Shown here: in pieces, positions 32,853-42,555 of the stretch
How positions within the stretch are numbered: the first letter of the stretch is position 1
How the letters are laid out: every line of letters begins with the position of its first letter
Translations under genes and position numbers: made by a program
Notes under the pieces: model-generated
The model's input: the letters and a program-made list of their open reading frames with translations, nothing else
Databases searched by the model: none
Told to the model about the DNA's origin: nothing
Assembly: GCA_024235715.1 (NCBI GenBank)
Contig: JACKLW010000007.1
Span: 62,001 to 126,000 of the forward strand
Source: Accumulibacter sp.
GTDB taxonomy: Bacteria > Pseudomonadota > Gammaproteobacteria > Burkholderiales > Rhodocyclaceae
Length of the DNA stretch: 64,000 nucleotides
Direction: 5' to 3'

Positions 32853-33759
32853 CCCGCGAGAACCCCGTCCAGGGATGATCGACCGGAGCTGTTCCATCGA
32901 CAGCCGCCTCACCATTCCGCCCGCCGCGTCGTGCTATCGATTCCCAGGGGGCATCCCCAAACGTGACGCGGGTGCAGGAAATGCCCCTGCCGTTGGGTCA
33001 TCGTGTCGGTAAACTTTGCACTTGAACGGCAGCTCGCCTGGGTGAGGCAAGACAAGCGCTTTATGTCATAGGCTTGAGAAATCTAGCATGAATATTGCTT
33101 GATGATCCGAGTAGGAATGTACGTGACGCGTTCGCCATCGGTCACCACCGGACCGTTCCCAGGCCACGCGCTGTGGAAGGCACCGGCACAGTTGTTCTCG
33201 CGCGGGGGGCCAAGGCGAGACCTGCCCGGTGGAGGTGGTCGGCAGACCAAACGGGGCAAGGCCGACGGAGATTGCGGACGACGCGGGAGCAGGGCCGGTT
33301 CATTGATCAAACGCAGGGCATCTGGCAGCGATGCGCGGCAGGACGACGCTGTGCCATGTTGATGGGGCGGCAGGTTTGCGGAGAAGTGGGACAGGCAACG
33401 CTCTCGTTGAGCGCCGACCCAACTTTGCGCCAGCGTGGCGACTCGCGTTGACCAAGACATCGTGAGCTTCAGCCGCCGCGCAATGAGGCAGGCATCCGAC
33501 AAACGAGGACGGGTTCGCCTGCAGCCGAGCCATGTGCGCCGCCGCGAGCGCCAAAAAGCGGCCAACTTCGCCGGGTGGGGGCAACTTGCCGGCCAGGTGA
33601 TGCGCGTACGAGACTCTGGCCGATCCTCTTGCCTGGCATTCGCCGGGCGCGAGGATTAGACTGTCGTCCACCAGAAGTGTGGCGGTCGCCGCGCGACCGG
33701 TGCCGCGCGCGGGTTTCTTTTTTTGGCAGTGATGAAATGGTTTCCGAGGAAGCGTCTGG
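32853..33759. other. long intergenic region without a supported gene
   Basis: 907 bp between the rRNA methyltransferase and the type I secretion operon. The open frames here have shadow-like, Arg/Pro-rich translations and no homology I recognise. 33050-33115 is AT-rich and promoter-like. A terminator-like hairpin sits at 33689-33724, just before the secretion genes, so a small RNA or a long attenuated leader is possible. Confidence 0.45.
33689..33724 (+). terminator. rho-independent terminator-like hairpin upstream of the secretion operon
   Basis: CCGCGCG (33689-33695) pairs with CGCGCGG (33706-33712) across a 10-nt loop and is followed by GTTTCTTTTTTT. On the plus strand it would stop transcription 35 bp before the ABC transporter gene. 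No gene upstream needs it, so it may end an unannotated RNA or attenuate the operon leader. Confidence 0.55.
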
Positions 33760-35535
33760 ATGACCGAGTCCTTGCAGCGCCCCGAACTCGAGCGGGCCCT
33801 TCTGTCGTTCCGCCGGGCTTTCCTCACTGTCGGGGCCTTCAGTTTTTTCACCAATCTGCTGATGCTGACGCCGGCGATCTACATGCTGCAGCTCTACGAT
33901 CGGGCGCTGGGCAGCCGCAATCCCACGACGCTGCTGATGCTGACCCTGATCGCGCTGGGTTTGCTGGCGCTGATGTCGCTACTCGAGTGGATTCGGTCGA
34001 TGGTTCTGGTGCGGGTTGGCGCACGCCTCGATCTCGACATCAACGGCCGCGTCTTCGATGCCACCTTCGAACGTAACCTGCGCCAGGCAGGCCAGAACCC
34101 GGCGCAGGCGCTGCACGATCTGGCGTCGATGCGGCAGACGCTGACCGGCGCCGGCCTGATTGCCCTGACCGACGCTCCGTGGATACCGATCTACGTGCTG
34201 GTGATATTCATGATGCACACGCATCTCGGCGTTTTCGCCCTGATCGGCATCATGTTGCTGGTCATGCTGGCGATAATCAATGAACGCATCTCGGCAGCGC
34301 CGCTGGGCGAGGCGCAGAAGCTCGGCATCGCCGCCAATGCGCAGGCCAACAGCCATCTTCGCAATGCCGAAGTAATCGAAGCCATGGGCATGCTGCCCGC
34401 CATTCGTGGCCGCTGGTTCAAGTTGCACCAGAAGTTCCTGACGCAACAGGCGCTGGCCAGCGATCGAGCCGGCATGCTCAACGCCATTACGCGCTTCGTG
34501 CGGATCTCGCTGCAATCGCTCGCCCTTGGCTATGGGGCCCTGTTGACCATCGACGGCGAGATCACCGCCGGCATGATGATTGCCGGCTCGATTCTCGTCG
34601 GCCGGGCGCTGGCGCCTGTCGAAGCGCTGATCGGCAACTGGAAGCCACTCGTCTCCGCACGCGCCGCCTATGGGCGGCTGTCGGAACTGTTGCGCATCTA
34701 TCCCGCCCGGGTCGCCGGGATGGCTTTGCCCAGGCCTCGGGGCGATGTGCTCGTCGAGCACGCCACCACCGCCGCGCCGGGCAGCAAGACGCCGATCCTC
34801 AAGAACGTCAGTTTCAAGATCGGGGCCGGTGAAGTCGTCGCCGTCATCGGACCCAGCGCCTCCGGCAAATCCACCCTCGCGCGCTTGCTGGTCGGTATCT
34901 GGCCGGCGCTGGCCGGTTCCGTACGCCTCGACGGTTCCGAAGTCTACAAGTGGAACAAGGACGAACTCGGTCCCTATCTGGGCTACCTGCCGCAGGACAT
35001 CGAACTGTTCGACGGCACTGTCGCCGAGAATATAGCCCGCTTCGGTGAGGTCGATTCGGAACAGGTCATTGCTGCCGCACACGCGGCCGGCGTCCATGAA
35101 CTGATCCTGCTCCTGCCGTACGGCTACGACACGCCGCTCGGTGATTCCGGCAGCGCGCTTTCCGGTGGCCAGAAGCAGCGCATCGGGCTCGCCCGCGCGC
35201 TCTATGGTGACCCGGCGCTGATCGTCCTCGACGAGCCCAACTCCAATCTCGACGACCAGGGTGAGGCAGCGCTGGCCGAAACGATCCGGCGCCTGAAGGC
35301 CAGAAGGCGGACCGTGGTGATCGTCACCCACCGCATGACCACACTACTGGTCGCCGACAGCATTCTGGTGCTGCAGGAGGGAACGGTGAAGGCGCACGGT
35401 CCGCGCGAGCAGGTGCTCGAAGCCATGCGATCAGCCAGTACACCGGCTGCCGGCCGCGCGCCGCAGGCTGCACGGCCAAGGCCGCCTGTGGCGGCAGTTG
35501 ATGAAGCGCCTTCGGCAACGGTTGCCAGCGCATGA
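33760..35535 (+). CDS. prtD: type I secretion ABC transporter (PrtD/HlyB-like permease-ATPase)
   Basis: 591 residues. An N-terminal six-helix transmembrane domain (residues ~20-300) is fused to an ABC ATPase: Walker A GPSASGKST near 364, signature LSGGQKQ near 466, Walker B LIVLDEP near 486. There is no N-terminal C39 peptidase, so this is the PrtD class that exports unprocessed RTX-type proteins. First gene of a three-gene T1SS operon. The C terminus is an Ala/Pro-rich tail of ~40 residues. Confidence 0.92.
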   Translation: MTESLQRPELERALLSFRRAFLTVGAFSFFTNLLMLTPAIYMLQLYDRALGSRNPTTLLMLTLIALGLLALMSLLEWIRSMVLVRVGARLDLDINGRVFDATFERNLRQAGQNPAQALHDLASMRQTLTGAGLIALTDAPWIPIYVLVIFMMHTHLGVFALIGIMLLVMLAIINERISAAPLGEAQKLGIAANAQANSHLRNAEVIEAMGMLPAIRGRWFKLHQKFLTQQALASDRAGMLNAITRFVRISLQSLALGYGALLTIDGEITAGMMIAGSILVGRALAPVEALIGNWKPLVSARAAYGRLSELLRIYPARVAGMALPRPRGDVLVEHATTAAPGSKTPILKNVSFKIGAGEVVAVIGPSASGKSTLARLLVGIWPALAGSVRLDGSEVYKWNKDELGPYLGYLPQDIELFDGTVAENIARFGEVDSEQVIAAAHAAGVHELILLLPYGYDTPLGDSGSALSGGQKQRIGLARALYGDPALIVLDEPNSNLDDQGEAALAETIRRLKARRRTVVIVTHRMTTLLVADSILVLQEGTVKAHGPREQVLEAMRSASTPAAGRAPQAARPRPPVAAVDEAPSATVASA

Positions 35536-35551
35536 TTGGCGAACCAGCAGG

Positions 35552-36967
35552 ATGACGACCAACATGTTCGAGCGCAAGCGCAGCTCCGGCAGTGAGATCG
35601 CCAATGTTACCGCCGTGAGCCAGCGCAGCCATCTCGGCGACGCCAGGGCTGACAACGCGGGCGAAGTCGTGCCGACCGTCGATATCAACCACGGCCGGGC
35701 TGCGCGACTCGGCTGGCTGGTACTGGTCACTGGCTTCGGCGGCTTCATTCTCTGGGCCAGCCTGGCGCCACTCGACCAGGGCGTGCCGAGCAGCGGCAAA
35801 GTGGTTGTCACCGGCAATCGCAAGACGGTTCAGAACCTCAGCCCGGGAATGGTCCAGGCGATCCTGGTCAAGGACGGCGACGAGGTCAACAGCGGCGACG
35901 TCCTGGTTCGGCTCGACCCGACGACAGCGCGCTCCGAGTACGAAGTGGCGCATAGTCAATGGCTGGTCGCCAAGGCCACCGAAGCACGCCTGCTCGCCGA
36001 AATCCAGGGACAGTCGGACATTCTCTTTCCCGAGGAACTGTCGAAGGAACAGAATGATCCGCGCGCAGCGAGCGCAATGGCCGTACAGAGCCAGCTGCTG
36101 CGTTCCCGCCAGGCGGGCTTGCGCGCCGAACTCGCCGCCATGGACAACACGCTGGCCGGTCTGCAGTCCTACGCCAAAGGCCTGGACGCGACACGTCGCG
36201 CCAAGGACGCCCAATCGAAACTGCTGCGCGAAGAACTCAAGGGACTGCGCGATCTGGCCGCCGAAGGCTACCTGCCGCGCAATCGCCTGTCCGAGCAGGA
36301 ACGCCTGCTGGCGCAACTCAGCGGCGCCATCTCGGAAGACCTCGGCAATCTTGGGCGCGCGCAGCAGAGCATCGGCGAGATCAGGATGCGCATCGTCGCC
36401 CGCGAACAGGAGTATCGGAAGGACGTCGAGACCGCCCTGGCCGAAGTCCAGAAGGAAACCAGCAGCCTCGAAAGCCGCCTCAAGGGTCTCGCCTACCAAC
36501 TCGCCAACACCGACGTTCGCGCGCCCTCGGAAGGGATCATCGTCGGCCTGAGCATCCATACCATAGGCGGCGTCCTCGCCCAGGGCACGCCGCTGATGGA
36601 TGTCGTGCCCAAGAACGAGCCGCTGCGCATCGACGTGAACATTCCCACCACCCTGATCGACAAGGTCCGGCTCGGCCTGCCGGTAGAGATCACCTTTCCA
36701 GCGTTCAATCAGCGCACTACCCCCCAGATTCCGGGAGAGTTTGTGCACGTCGCCGCCGACGCCACCACCGACCCGGAAGGCCGGGTGCCGCCGTTCTACC
36801 GCGGCCAGGTCGTGGTCACCGCCGCGGGCATGAAGAAGCTGAGGGCGCACGAGATCAAGGCTGGAATGCCCGCCGAAGTGTTCATCAAGACCGGCGAGCG
36901 AACGATGCTGAACTATCTGTTCAAGCCGCTGCGCGACCGCTTCAACTCGGCACTGACCGAAGAATGA
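35552..36967 (+). CDS. prtE: type I secretion membrane fusion protein (PrtE/HlyD family)
   Basis: 471 residues if it starts at ATG 35552; ATG 35564 and an upstream TTG are alternatives, none with an ideal ribosome-binding site. One transmembrane helix near residues 55-75 is followed by a periplasmic biotinyl-lipoyl-like hairpin (LSPGMVQAILVKDGDEV), long coiled coils and a C-terminal barrel. It bridges PrtD and the TolC-like protein. Second gene of the operon. Confidence 0.92.
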   Translation: MTTNMFERKRSSGSEIANVTAVSQRSHLGDARADNAGEVVPTVDINHGRAARLGWLVLVTGFGGFILWASLAPLDQGVPSSGKVVVTGNRKTVQNLSPGMVQAILVKDGDEVNSGDVLVRLDPTTARSEYEVAHSQWLVAKATEARLLAEIQGQSDILFPEELSKEQNDPRAASAMAVQSQLLRSRQAGLRAELAAMDNTLAGLQSYAKGLDATRRAKDAQSKLLREELKGLRDLAAEGYLPRNRLSEQERLLAQLSGAISEDLGNLGRAQQSIGEIRMRIVAREQEYRKDVETALAEVQKETSSLESRLKGLAYQLANTDVRAPSEGIIVGLSIHTIGGVLAQGTPLMDVVPKNEPLRIDVNIPTTLIDKVRLGLPVEITFPAFNQRTTPQIPGEFVHVAADATTDPEGRVPPFYRGQVVVTAAGMKKLRAHEIKAGMPAEVFIKTGERTMLNYLFKPLRDRFNSALTEE

Positions 36968-38295
36968 ACATCCGACCCTGGCTGGCAGCGCTCGGTTGCA
37001 CGCTGGCGCTTTGCTCATCGGCGGCGTTCGCCGTCGGCCTGCTCGATGCCTACCGGGCAGCGCGGCAGAACGATCCGGCATTCACCGCCGCACGTTACGA
37101 ACGCGAAGCCGGTCAGTATGCAGCGGACATCGGCCGTGCCGGTCTCCTGCCGAACATCTCGATCACCGGTTCCTTCGCCAGGAATACCGGTGAGCGCGAG
37201 TCGACGGTGGTTAACGTCACCCAGTCGCTCGACTACGACGACAAGCAGGCGGCGATCGTCCTGCGCCAGCCGCTGTTCAACTACGAGAGCTACGTCCGCT
37301 ATCAGCAGGGCGGCGTCCAGGCTGCCTACAGCGACGCTGTTTTTGGCCGCAAGGAAGCCGAACTCGCCAGCAAGCTGTCAACCGCCTACTTCGATGCGCT
37401 GCTGGCCCTCGAGCAACTCGCCCTGACCGAGTCGGAAATTGCCGCCTACGGCGCGCAGCGCGAGCTTGCCGAGCGCCGGATGAAGGGCGGCGAGGGCACG
37501 TTGACCGATATTGCCGAAGCCGAGTCGCGGCTGCAGTTTGCCGAGGCAGGCCGCGCCGAGGCCCTCGATCGCGTCGCCGTTACTACACGCGTTTTGCAGG
37601 GCATCACCGGCACGCCGATGCGCGACCTCTGGGCGCTTCACCCGGACTTCATGCCGACCGGGATCGAGCCCGCTCGTCTCGATGAGTGGTCGGCGCTGGC
37701 ACAGGACAACAGTCCGGAGATCCGCGCGCGTCAGAAAGCTCTCGAACACGCCAGCCTGGAAGTCGAACGTAATCGTGCGGGGCACCTGCCACAACTGGAC
37801 TTCGTGGCGCGTGCCATGCGCGCCGAGAACGAGACCATTTCAACGCTCAACCAGAAGAGCTCGATAACCGCAGTCGGCGTCCAGCTCAACGTGCCGCTGT
37901 ACGCGGGGGGGCGGGTGAACGCGCTGACCGGGCAGGCGGTCGCCAACCGCGGGCGCGCGCAGGCCGAACTTGCGCTCGCCGTGAACGAGGTCATGGTCGA
38001 GGTCGAACGGCAGTTTTTCGCCGTACAGACCGGCGTCAGCAAGGTTGCCGCGTATCGAAAGGCGGTCGACGCGAGCGTGGTGGCCGTCACGGGCAACAAG
38101 CGCGGCATGGCCGCCGGTATTCGAACCAACACCGACGTGCTCGATGCCGAACGCCTGATGTTCGTTGCCCGGCGCGATTTTGCGCGGGCGCGCTACGAGT
38201 TCCTGGTCAGCACGCTGCAGCTGAAAGCCGCCGCCGGGGTGCTGTCGGAAAAAGCTATCGCCGAAATCCAGGCCTTGCTGGTACCAGGGTCTTGA
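36964..38295 (+). CDS. TolC-family outer-membrane channel of the type I secretion system
   Basis: 443 residues with a signal peptide of ~22 residues (ending AFA). It is a TolC/PrtF-type protein with the duplicated helix-strand pattern: LLDAYRAARQNDPAF at the start and NVPLYAGGRVNALT in the second half. It forms the trimeric outer-membrane exit duct. ATGA overlap with the fusion-protein gene completes the operon. The secreted substrate is not encoded next to it. Confidence 0.93.
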   Translation: MNIRPWLAALGCTLALCSSAAFAVGLLDAYRAARQNDPAFTAARYEREAGQYAADIGRAGLLPNISITGSFARNTGERESTVVNVTQSLDYDDKQAAIVLRQPLFNYESYVRYQQGGVQAAYSDAVFGRKEAELASKLSTAYFDALLALEQLALTESEIAAYGAQRELAERRMKGGEGTLTDIAEAESRLQFAEAGRAEALDRVAVTTRVLQGITGTPMRDLWALHPDFMPTGIEPARLDEWSALAQDNSPEIRARQKALEHASLEVERNRAGHLPQLDFVARAMRAENETISTLNQKSSITAVGVQLNVPLYAGGRVNALTGQAVANRGRAQAELALAVNEVMVEVERQFFAVQTGVSKVAAYRKAVDASVVAVTGNKRGMAAGIRTNTDVLDAERLMFVARRDFARARYEFLVSTLQLKAAAGVLSEKAIAEIQALLVPGS

Positions 38296-38461
38296 CGGGC
38301 ATGCGCCGGATGGGCGCGCAGCAGGTGCCCAAGGCGAGCGACGTCAGGCAATCCGGAAGACCGCGCGAGGATCGAGCGGCACATGGTACGCAGCGGCGCG
38401 GACAACGCCCGACGCTGGACAAATTGGTCACCGGGAGCGGCGTCGTGCCCGCACGACAGGT

Positions 38462-38490
38462 TTGGTGTTCGCGTGGCGTTCTGCTAGAAT
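38462..38490 (+). promoter_or_regulatory. promoter of tRNA-Ser
   Basis: TTGGTG (38462-38467), a 17-bp spacer and TAGAAT (38485-38490). The first base of the tRNA follows 13 bp later, so the mature 5' end lies close to the transcription start. Confidence 0.65.
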
Positions 38491-38502
38491 CCGCGGTCTT
38501 GC

Positions 38503-38593
38503 GGAGAGATGGATGAGTGGTTTAAGTCGCACGCCTGGAAAGCGTGTTTAGGATAATATCCTAACGCGGGTTCGAATCCCGCTCTCTCCGCCA
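38503..38593 (+). tRNA. tRNA-Ser (anticodon GGA)
   Basis: The acceptor arm GGAGAGA (38503-38509) pairs perfectly with TCTCTCC (38583-38589). The anticodon loop is CTGGAAA, giving GGA for serine UCC/UCU. A long variable arm (GGATAATATCC) marks a class II tRNA, the T loop is GGTTCGAATCC, and CCA is encoded at 38591-38593. Confidence 0.95.
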
Positions 38594-38856
38594 GCAACGT
38601 GGCGTAAGCATATCAAAAATAATAGTAGATGCTTAGGCTGGGCGGACCAGCAAACAACCCCCCAATGGAAGGTACTCCGACGATTTCTCCCCAGAGGAGA
38701 AGCGGGGCCATCGAGGCCGTGTCGGTGCGTCGCCTGACAGCGTGCCTCGGGTGGATCGGTGCGCGGGTTTGCACATTCCGGAAGTCGGCCCTTGTCTCGA
38801 AGAGACAACGGCATCGAGCCATGACGCGGCGGGTGGCCGAGACCGTCGGCAGACCG

Positions 38857-39564
38857 CTAGCCCATTCCGCGGGCATAGGTGGCGTTGTCGGCCTCGTAGC
38901 ACCCGCAGGCAGCGGCTTCCAGGCCGCCGCGGTCGAGGATCGTGATGTTCCCGCGAGTGTAGCTGATCAGCTTTCTATTCTGCAGCGAAGTGGCGGCCTT
39001 GGTCACGCCGACCCGCCGCACGCCCAGCATGGAGGCCAGGAAAGCGTGGGTGCCATGAAAAGCGTCCGCGTGCGCCCGGTCCTGCGTCATCAACAGGCAT
39101 CGGGCGAGACGGGCTTCGACGACATGAAAGCGGGTGCAGGCGCTTGATTGCGCGAGTTGGCCCATCACTACGTGAAGGTAACGCTTGAGCACCCCGTGCA
39201 GCGCCGGACTGAGTCCGAGCTCGCGGCGAAACGAAGTCGCCTCTATCCGCAGGGCAAGTCCTTCGCCCTGTACGAGGGCGCTGAGCGGCGAAATGTCCAC
39301 CCCGAGTATGAGGGAGATGCCGAGCATGCCTTCGTCGCCGACCAGACCCACCTCCAGGCTGGCACAGCCGTCGATCGGCGTTACCAGGGAAATGTAACTC
39401 GTCGTTGGAAAGAAGACGTGGCGAATGCGCTCGCCGGGTTCGGCAAGAACCTCGGCAAACGCCAGTTCGACCGGCTCGCAGGCGGCCAGAATATGCCGCC
39501 GGTCCTTGCGCGGCAGGGCCTCGATCAGACGATTGGCGGCAGCAGCAGCCTGAGTTATTGGCAC
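38857..39564 (-). CDS. Crp/Fnr-family transcriptional regulator (copy 1)
   Basis: 235 residues from GTG 39564, which has a strong GGGGAGGGG site; ATG 39579 would place that site inside the gene. The N-terminal cNMP-binding-like beta roll contains RHVFFPTTSYISLV and GLVGDEGMLG. A C-terminal winged helix has LASMLGVRRVGVTKAA as the likely recognition helix. No FNR-type N-terminal Cys cluster is seen. It is a paralogue of the regulator at 42740-43489, with the same GVRRxGVT helix. A copy of the dyad operator lies ~145 bp upstream at 39709. Confidence 0.88.
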   Translation of the reverse strand: MPITQAAAAANRLIEALPRKDRRHILAACEPVELAFAEVLAEPGERIRHVFFPTTSYISLVTPIDGCASLEVGLVGDEGMLGISLILGVDISPLSALVQGEGLALRIEATSFRRELGLSPALHGVLKRYLHVVMGQLAQSSACTRFHVVEARLARCLLMTQDRAHADAFHGTHAFLASMLGVRRVGVTKAATSLQNRKLISYTRGNITILDRGGLEAAACGCYEADNATYARGMG

Positions 39565-39708
39565 GTCGCCCCTCCCCATGCAAAGAAGAAACCGGCAAGC
39601 GACGGCCTGGTGGCGTTAGCCCCGTGTCGGACGCGGACCGGGAGCGAACAGTGTCGCCCGGATGAACACTTCATGGCGCATAGCGTGCATCGAAGACCGA
39701 CGCCCGTC

Positions 39709-39724
39709 TGGGCGCTAGCGCACA
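39709..39724. promoter_or_regulatory. dyad operator between Crp/Fnr copy 1 and the SnoaL-like gene
   Basis: TGGGCG-CTAG-CGCACA matches 11 of the 12 fixed positions of TGTNCG-N4-CGNACA. GA follows on the plus side, and CAGAC is readable on the minus side too, so the site could serve both divergent genes (39564 minus, 39915 plus). Confidence 0.6.
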
Positions 39725-39914
39725 GAACAGCGCTGCCACGCGCTGCGTGCGGCGCGGCGGGAGCGGCAGTACTAGCGATGCTATCCGGCAAATCGCGACC
39801 CATGCCGGCCCAAACTCGGCGATTGACGGCTGCACCCGGCGTCAGCCATACTCCCCGAAGGCTCGTTGTATTTCCTATCCTTTATGGTCCAACCGACCCG
39901 AGAAAGGCGCTGCA

Positions 39915-40316
39915 ATGACGAGGAACGAGTCGGCCAAGGTCGAAGACATGTGCCGCAAGTACGTGACCGCCCTGCAACATGGTGATATCGAGGCACTGCT
40001 CGAACTCTTCTCCGACGAGGCGAGCGCCACTTCACCGATTTCCGGCAGGCAGCTCGCGCGCGACTTCTATGCCTACGTTATGCGGGTGACGAGCGCTCGT
40101 TCGATCGTGATCAAGACGATCTTCATCGGCACTTCCGAGCCGCTTCGGGCGGCGATCCACCTTGCCTACACGCGCACGGTCGGAAACGGTGAGCCGGCCA
40201 CAATCGAGGGCGTCGATGTTTTCGAGTTGAGCAAGGACGGTGACAAGTTCGACGGGGTGACGATCATCTACGACACCGCGCCGGTGCGGGTCGACTTCGA
40301 CCCGCGAGGGGCGTAG
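39915..40316 (+). CDS. SnoaL/ketosteroid-isomerase-like (NTF2 superfamily) protein
   Basis: 133 residues from ATG 39915, with GAGAAAGG upstream. The pattern VEDMCRKYVTALQHGDIEALLELFSDEA is the N-terminal helix pair of the SnoaL-like cone fold, and GVDVFELSKDGDKFDGVTIIYD matches the C-terminal strands. The ligand or reaction is unknown. The frame is open to 39747, but those codons are not protein-like. Divergent from the first Crp/Fnr gene. Confidence 0.75.
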   Translation: MTRNESAKVEDMCRKYVTALQHGDIEALLELFSDEASATSPISGRQLARDFYAYVMRVTSARSIVIKTIFIGTSEPLRAAIHLAYTRTVGNGEPATIEGVDVFELSKDGDKFDGVTIIYDTAPVRVDFDPRGA

Positions 40317-40350
40317 CGCTTCGGCCCGCGAAGCACGCAGGCGCGCGGAC

Positions 40351-42555
40351 ATGGTTCGATCGGCGGACACCTCCATGTCGGACAAATCACCCGCAGCGCT
40401 GTCGGTGTGGCCCGTTGCGGCTGCTGGGGCGCTGGGCATCCTGGCGGGCTTGTTCCTGGGCGACTACGCGCAAGTGTTTCGTCCGGTGGGCAAGGCCTAC
40501 GTGCTCATGCTCGAGGTCGCGGTCTATCCGTACCTGATCTGCTCGCTGCTGCATGGTCTGGGCAGCATGTCGCCCGCGGGCGCTCTGAAGTTGTTCAGGC
40601 TCGGGTGGAAGTTCTACGCTGCACTGTGGATCGTGACCTTCGCGGTTCTCGTTGCGCTCTCCATGGGAATTCCCGCGGCGATGCCCACGAGTCTGGAGCC
40701 TCGAGCCGAGACGGCGGCCGGCCCGGACCTGCTGACGCTATTGATTCCCAGCGACCCCTTTGCCTCGCTGTCGATGAACTACGTGCCGGCGGTGGTGCTG
40801 TTCTGCTTCTTCTTCGGGATCGCGCTGCAGCACGTTCGGGAGAAGACGGAACTGTTGTCGGTGCTGGAGAGCATTCGCCTTACCAGTCTGCAGTTCTGGA
40901 ATGCAGTCGTCCGCTTTGCGCCCCTCGCCGTGTTCGCGCTGTTTGCCGATCTCGCGGGCACGCTTCACCTCCGAGGCCTCGAAGAGCTGTCCATCTATTT
41001 CCTTCTGCTCTTTGCAGGTTGCCTGATCCTCGCCTTCTGGATCTTGCCGGCATGCATCTCGATCTTCGTCCCGGTCAAGCACACCGAGATCGTGCGAGAT
41101 CTGCGCTCGGCCTTCCTGATCGTCGTCGCGACGACCCTTTCCGTCTCGGCGCTGCCTTACATCAGCGCGGCGACCGAGCGGCTCGCCAAGGCCAGCGGTG
41201 CCGACGGGCCCGACATGGCCAATGTCATCCGCACCAACCTTGCCGTGGCCTATCCGCTGGGCCAGCTCGGCAATTTCTTCGTCTACCTGTTCATCCTGTT
41301 CGCGATGTTCCGCTTCGGCGTGGCGCCCGACCCGTCCGTCGCGGTCGCGCTCCCGCTGGTCTCGCTGCTGTCCGGCATCGGCTCGCCGACCTCGTCGGTG
41401 GATGCGGTGGATTTCCTGTCGAAATGGTTGGGGCTGCCTTCGCAGACCACCGCGCTCTATGTGAGCCTGATGACCCTGACGCGCTATGGTCAGGTGGTCG
41501 TGTCGGTGGCCGGGTTTGCGTTCCTGAGCTTCGGCGTCACCCTTGCCTACGGCGGAAAGCTGCAGTTGCGCTGGCGTCGGTTGTCGTGGGTGCTCATTGC
41601 GCCAGCGGCCATCCTCGCGCTGTGCATCGTCGGCGCCCGCGGTTTCGGCGCCTGGTTGCTCGATGATTCGCCCGACCCCTATCTGGCACTGGCACTCGAT
41701 CCTGCACTCACCAGGGGCGTTGCGGTCTCGGTCGATGCGCCAGCCAAGGCGCCTGTGGTCACAGAAACGAGGGTGCTGGCCCGCATTCAGCGATCAGGCG
41801 AGCTGCGGGTGGGCTACAACGACAACATCATGCCGTTCTGCTATCGGAACGCTGCCGGCGAACTGGTTGGCTACGACGTGGCCCATGCCTACCAACTGGC
41901 GCGGGATCTCAACGTCGCCCTCGCGTTCGTCCGCTTCGACTGGGGCGACCTGGCGTCGGATCTGAAGTCGGGTCGCATCGACATCGCGATGACGGGCGTC
42001 TACGTGACCGACGAGCGCCTGCTCGATTTGACGGTTTCGACGCCGTACTTCCAGAGCCCGCTCGCGCTTTTCATGCCGCGTCAACGCGCTCAGGGCTTCA
42101 AGACCCGTTCCGACCTTCTCGAGCGCAGCGGGTTGAGGATCGGCGTCTATGACTCACCCGTGCTGGTGCCGAGGTTGAAGCGGACGTTCCCCAATGCCGA
42201 AATCGTGACGACGCTCGAATACCGCAACGGCGCCCTACCGGATTTCGCGAGGATCGATGCCGCGCTGTGGACGCTGGTCCAGGCCAAGGCCCTGGCGGTG
42301 TCCAATCCAGATCTGATCGCCGTGGCGCCTGCGGATGCTGGCAATCCGTATCTGTTCGCCTACATCATGCCGCCCGGCGCCGATGAGTTTTCCAAGTTCG
42401 TGAACTACTGGCTGGAACTCAAGAAAGCGGATGGATTCGAGCGGCGCCAGCGCGAATATTGGATCGATTTGCTGCCGCCAATCCCACCCGAGCCCCGGTG
42501 GTCGGTTTTGAGGAACATGCTTGGCTTTCACAGGAAGGCGGAGGCGGACCGCTAA
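40351..42555 (+). CDS. dicarboxylate symporter (SDF/DctA-type) fused to a periplasmic solute-binding domain
   Basis: 734 residues; ATG 40351 and ATG 40375 are both possible starts. Residues ~15-440 hold about eight to ten hydrophobic segments of the sodium/proton:dicarboxylate symporter fold, including PLGQLGNFFVYLFILFAMF and SLLSGIGSPTSSVDAVDFL. From about residue 473 (RIQRSGELRVGYNDNIMPF) to 705 it is a family 3 periplasmic binding domain with YDVAHAYQLARDL and SGRIDIAMTGVYVTDER. The two modules normally belong to different transporter classes. It probably binds an organic or amino acid outside and passes it to its own symporter. Confidence 0.85.
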   Translation: MVRSADTSMSDKSPAALSVWPVAAAGALGILAGLFLGDYAQVFRPVGKAYVLMLEVAVYPYLICSLLHGLGSMSPAGALKLFRLGWKFYAALWIVTFAVLVALSMGIPAAMPTSLEPRAETAAGPDLLTLLIPSDPFASLSMNYVPAVVLFCFFFGIALQHVREKTELLSVLESIRLTSLQFWNAVVRFAPLAVFALFADLAGTLHLRGLEELSIYFLLLFAGCLILAFWILPACISIFVPVKHTEIVRDLRSAFLIVVATTLSVSALPYISAATERLAKASGADGPDMANVIRTNLAVAYPLGQLGNFFVYLFILFAMFRFGVAPDPSVAVALPLVSLLSGIGSPTSSVDAVDFLSKWLGLPSQTTALYVSLMTLTRYGQVVVSVAGFAFLSFGVTLAYGGKLQLRWRRLSWVLIAPAAILALCIVGARGFGAWLLDDSPDPYLALALDPALTRGVAVSVDAPAKAPVVTETRVLARIQRSGELRVGYNDNIMPFCYRNAAGELVGYDVAHAYQLARDLNVALAFVRFDWGDLASDLKSGRIDIAMTGVYVTDERLLDLTVSTPYFQSPLALFMPRQRAQGFKTRSDLLERSGLRIGVYDSPVLVPRLKRTFPNAEIVTTLEYRNGALPDFARIDAALWTLVQAKALAVSNPDLIAVAPADAGNPYLFAYIMPPGADEFSKFVNYWLELKKADGFERRQREYWIDLLPPIPPEPRWSVLRNMLGFHRKAEADR

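Noticed and set aside
33083-33565. 160-codon minus-strand open frame in the 32.9-33.8 kb spacer
   Set aside because: Arg/Pro/Ser-rich shadow-type translation with no start site; no evidence of a gene.
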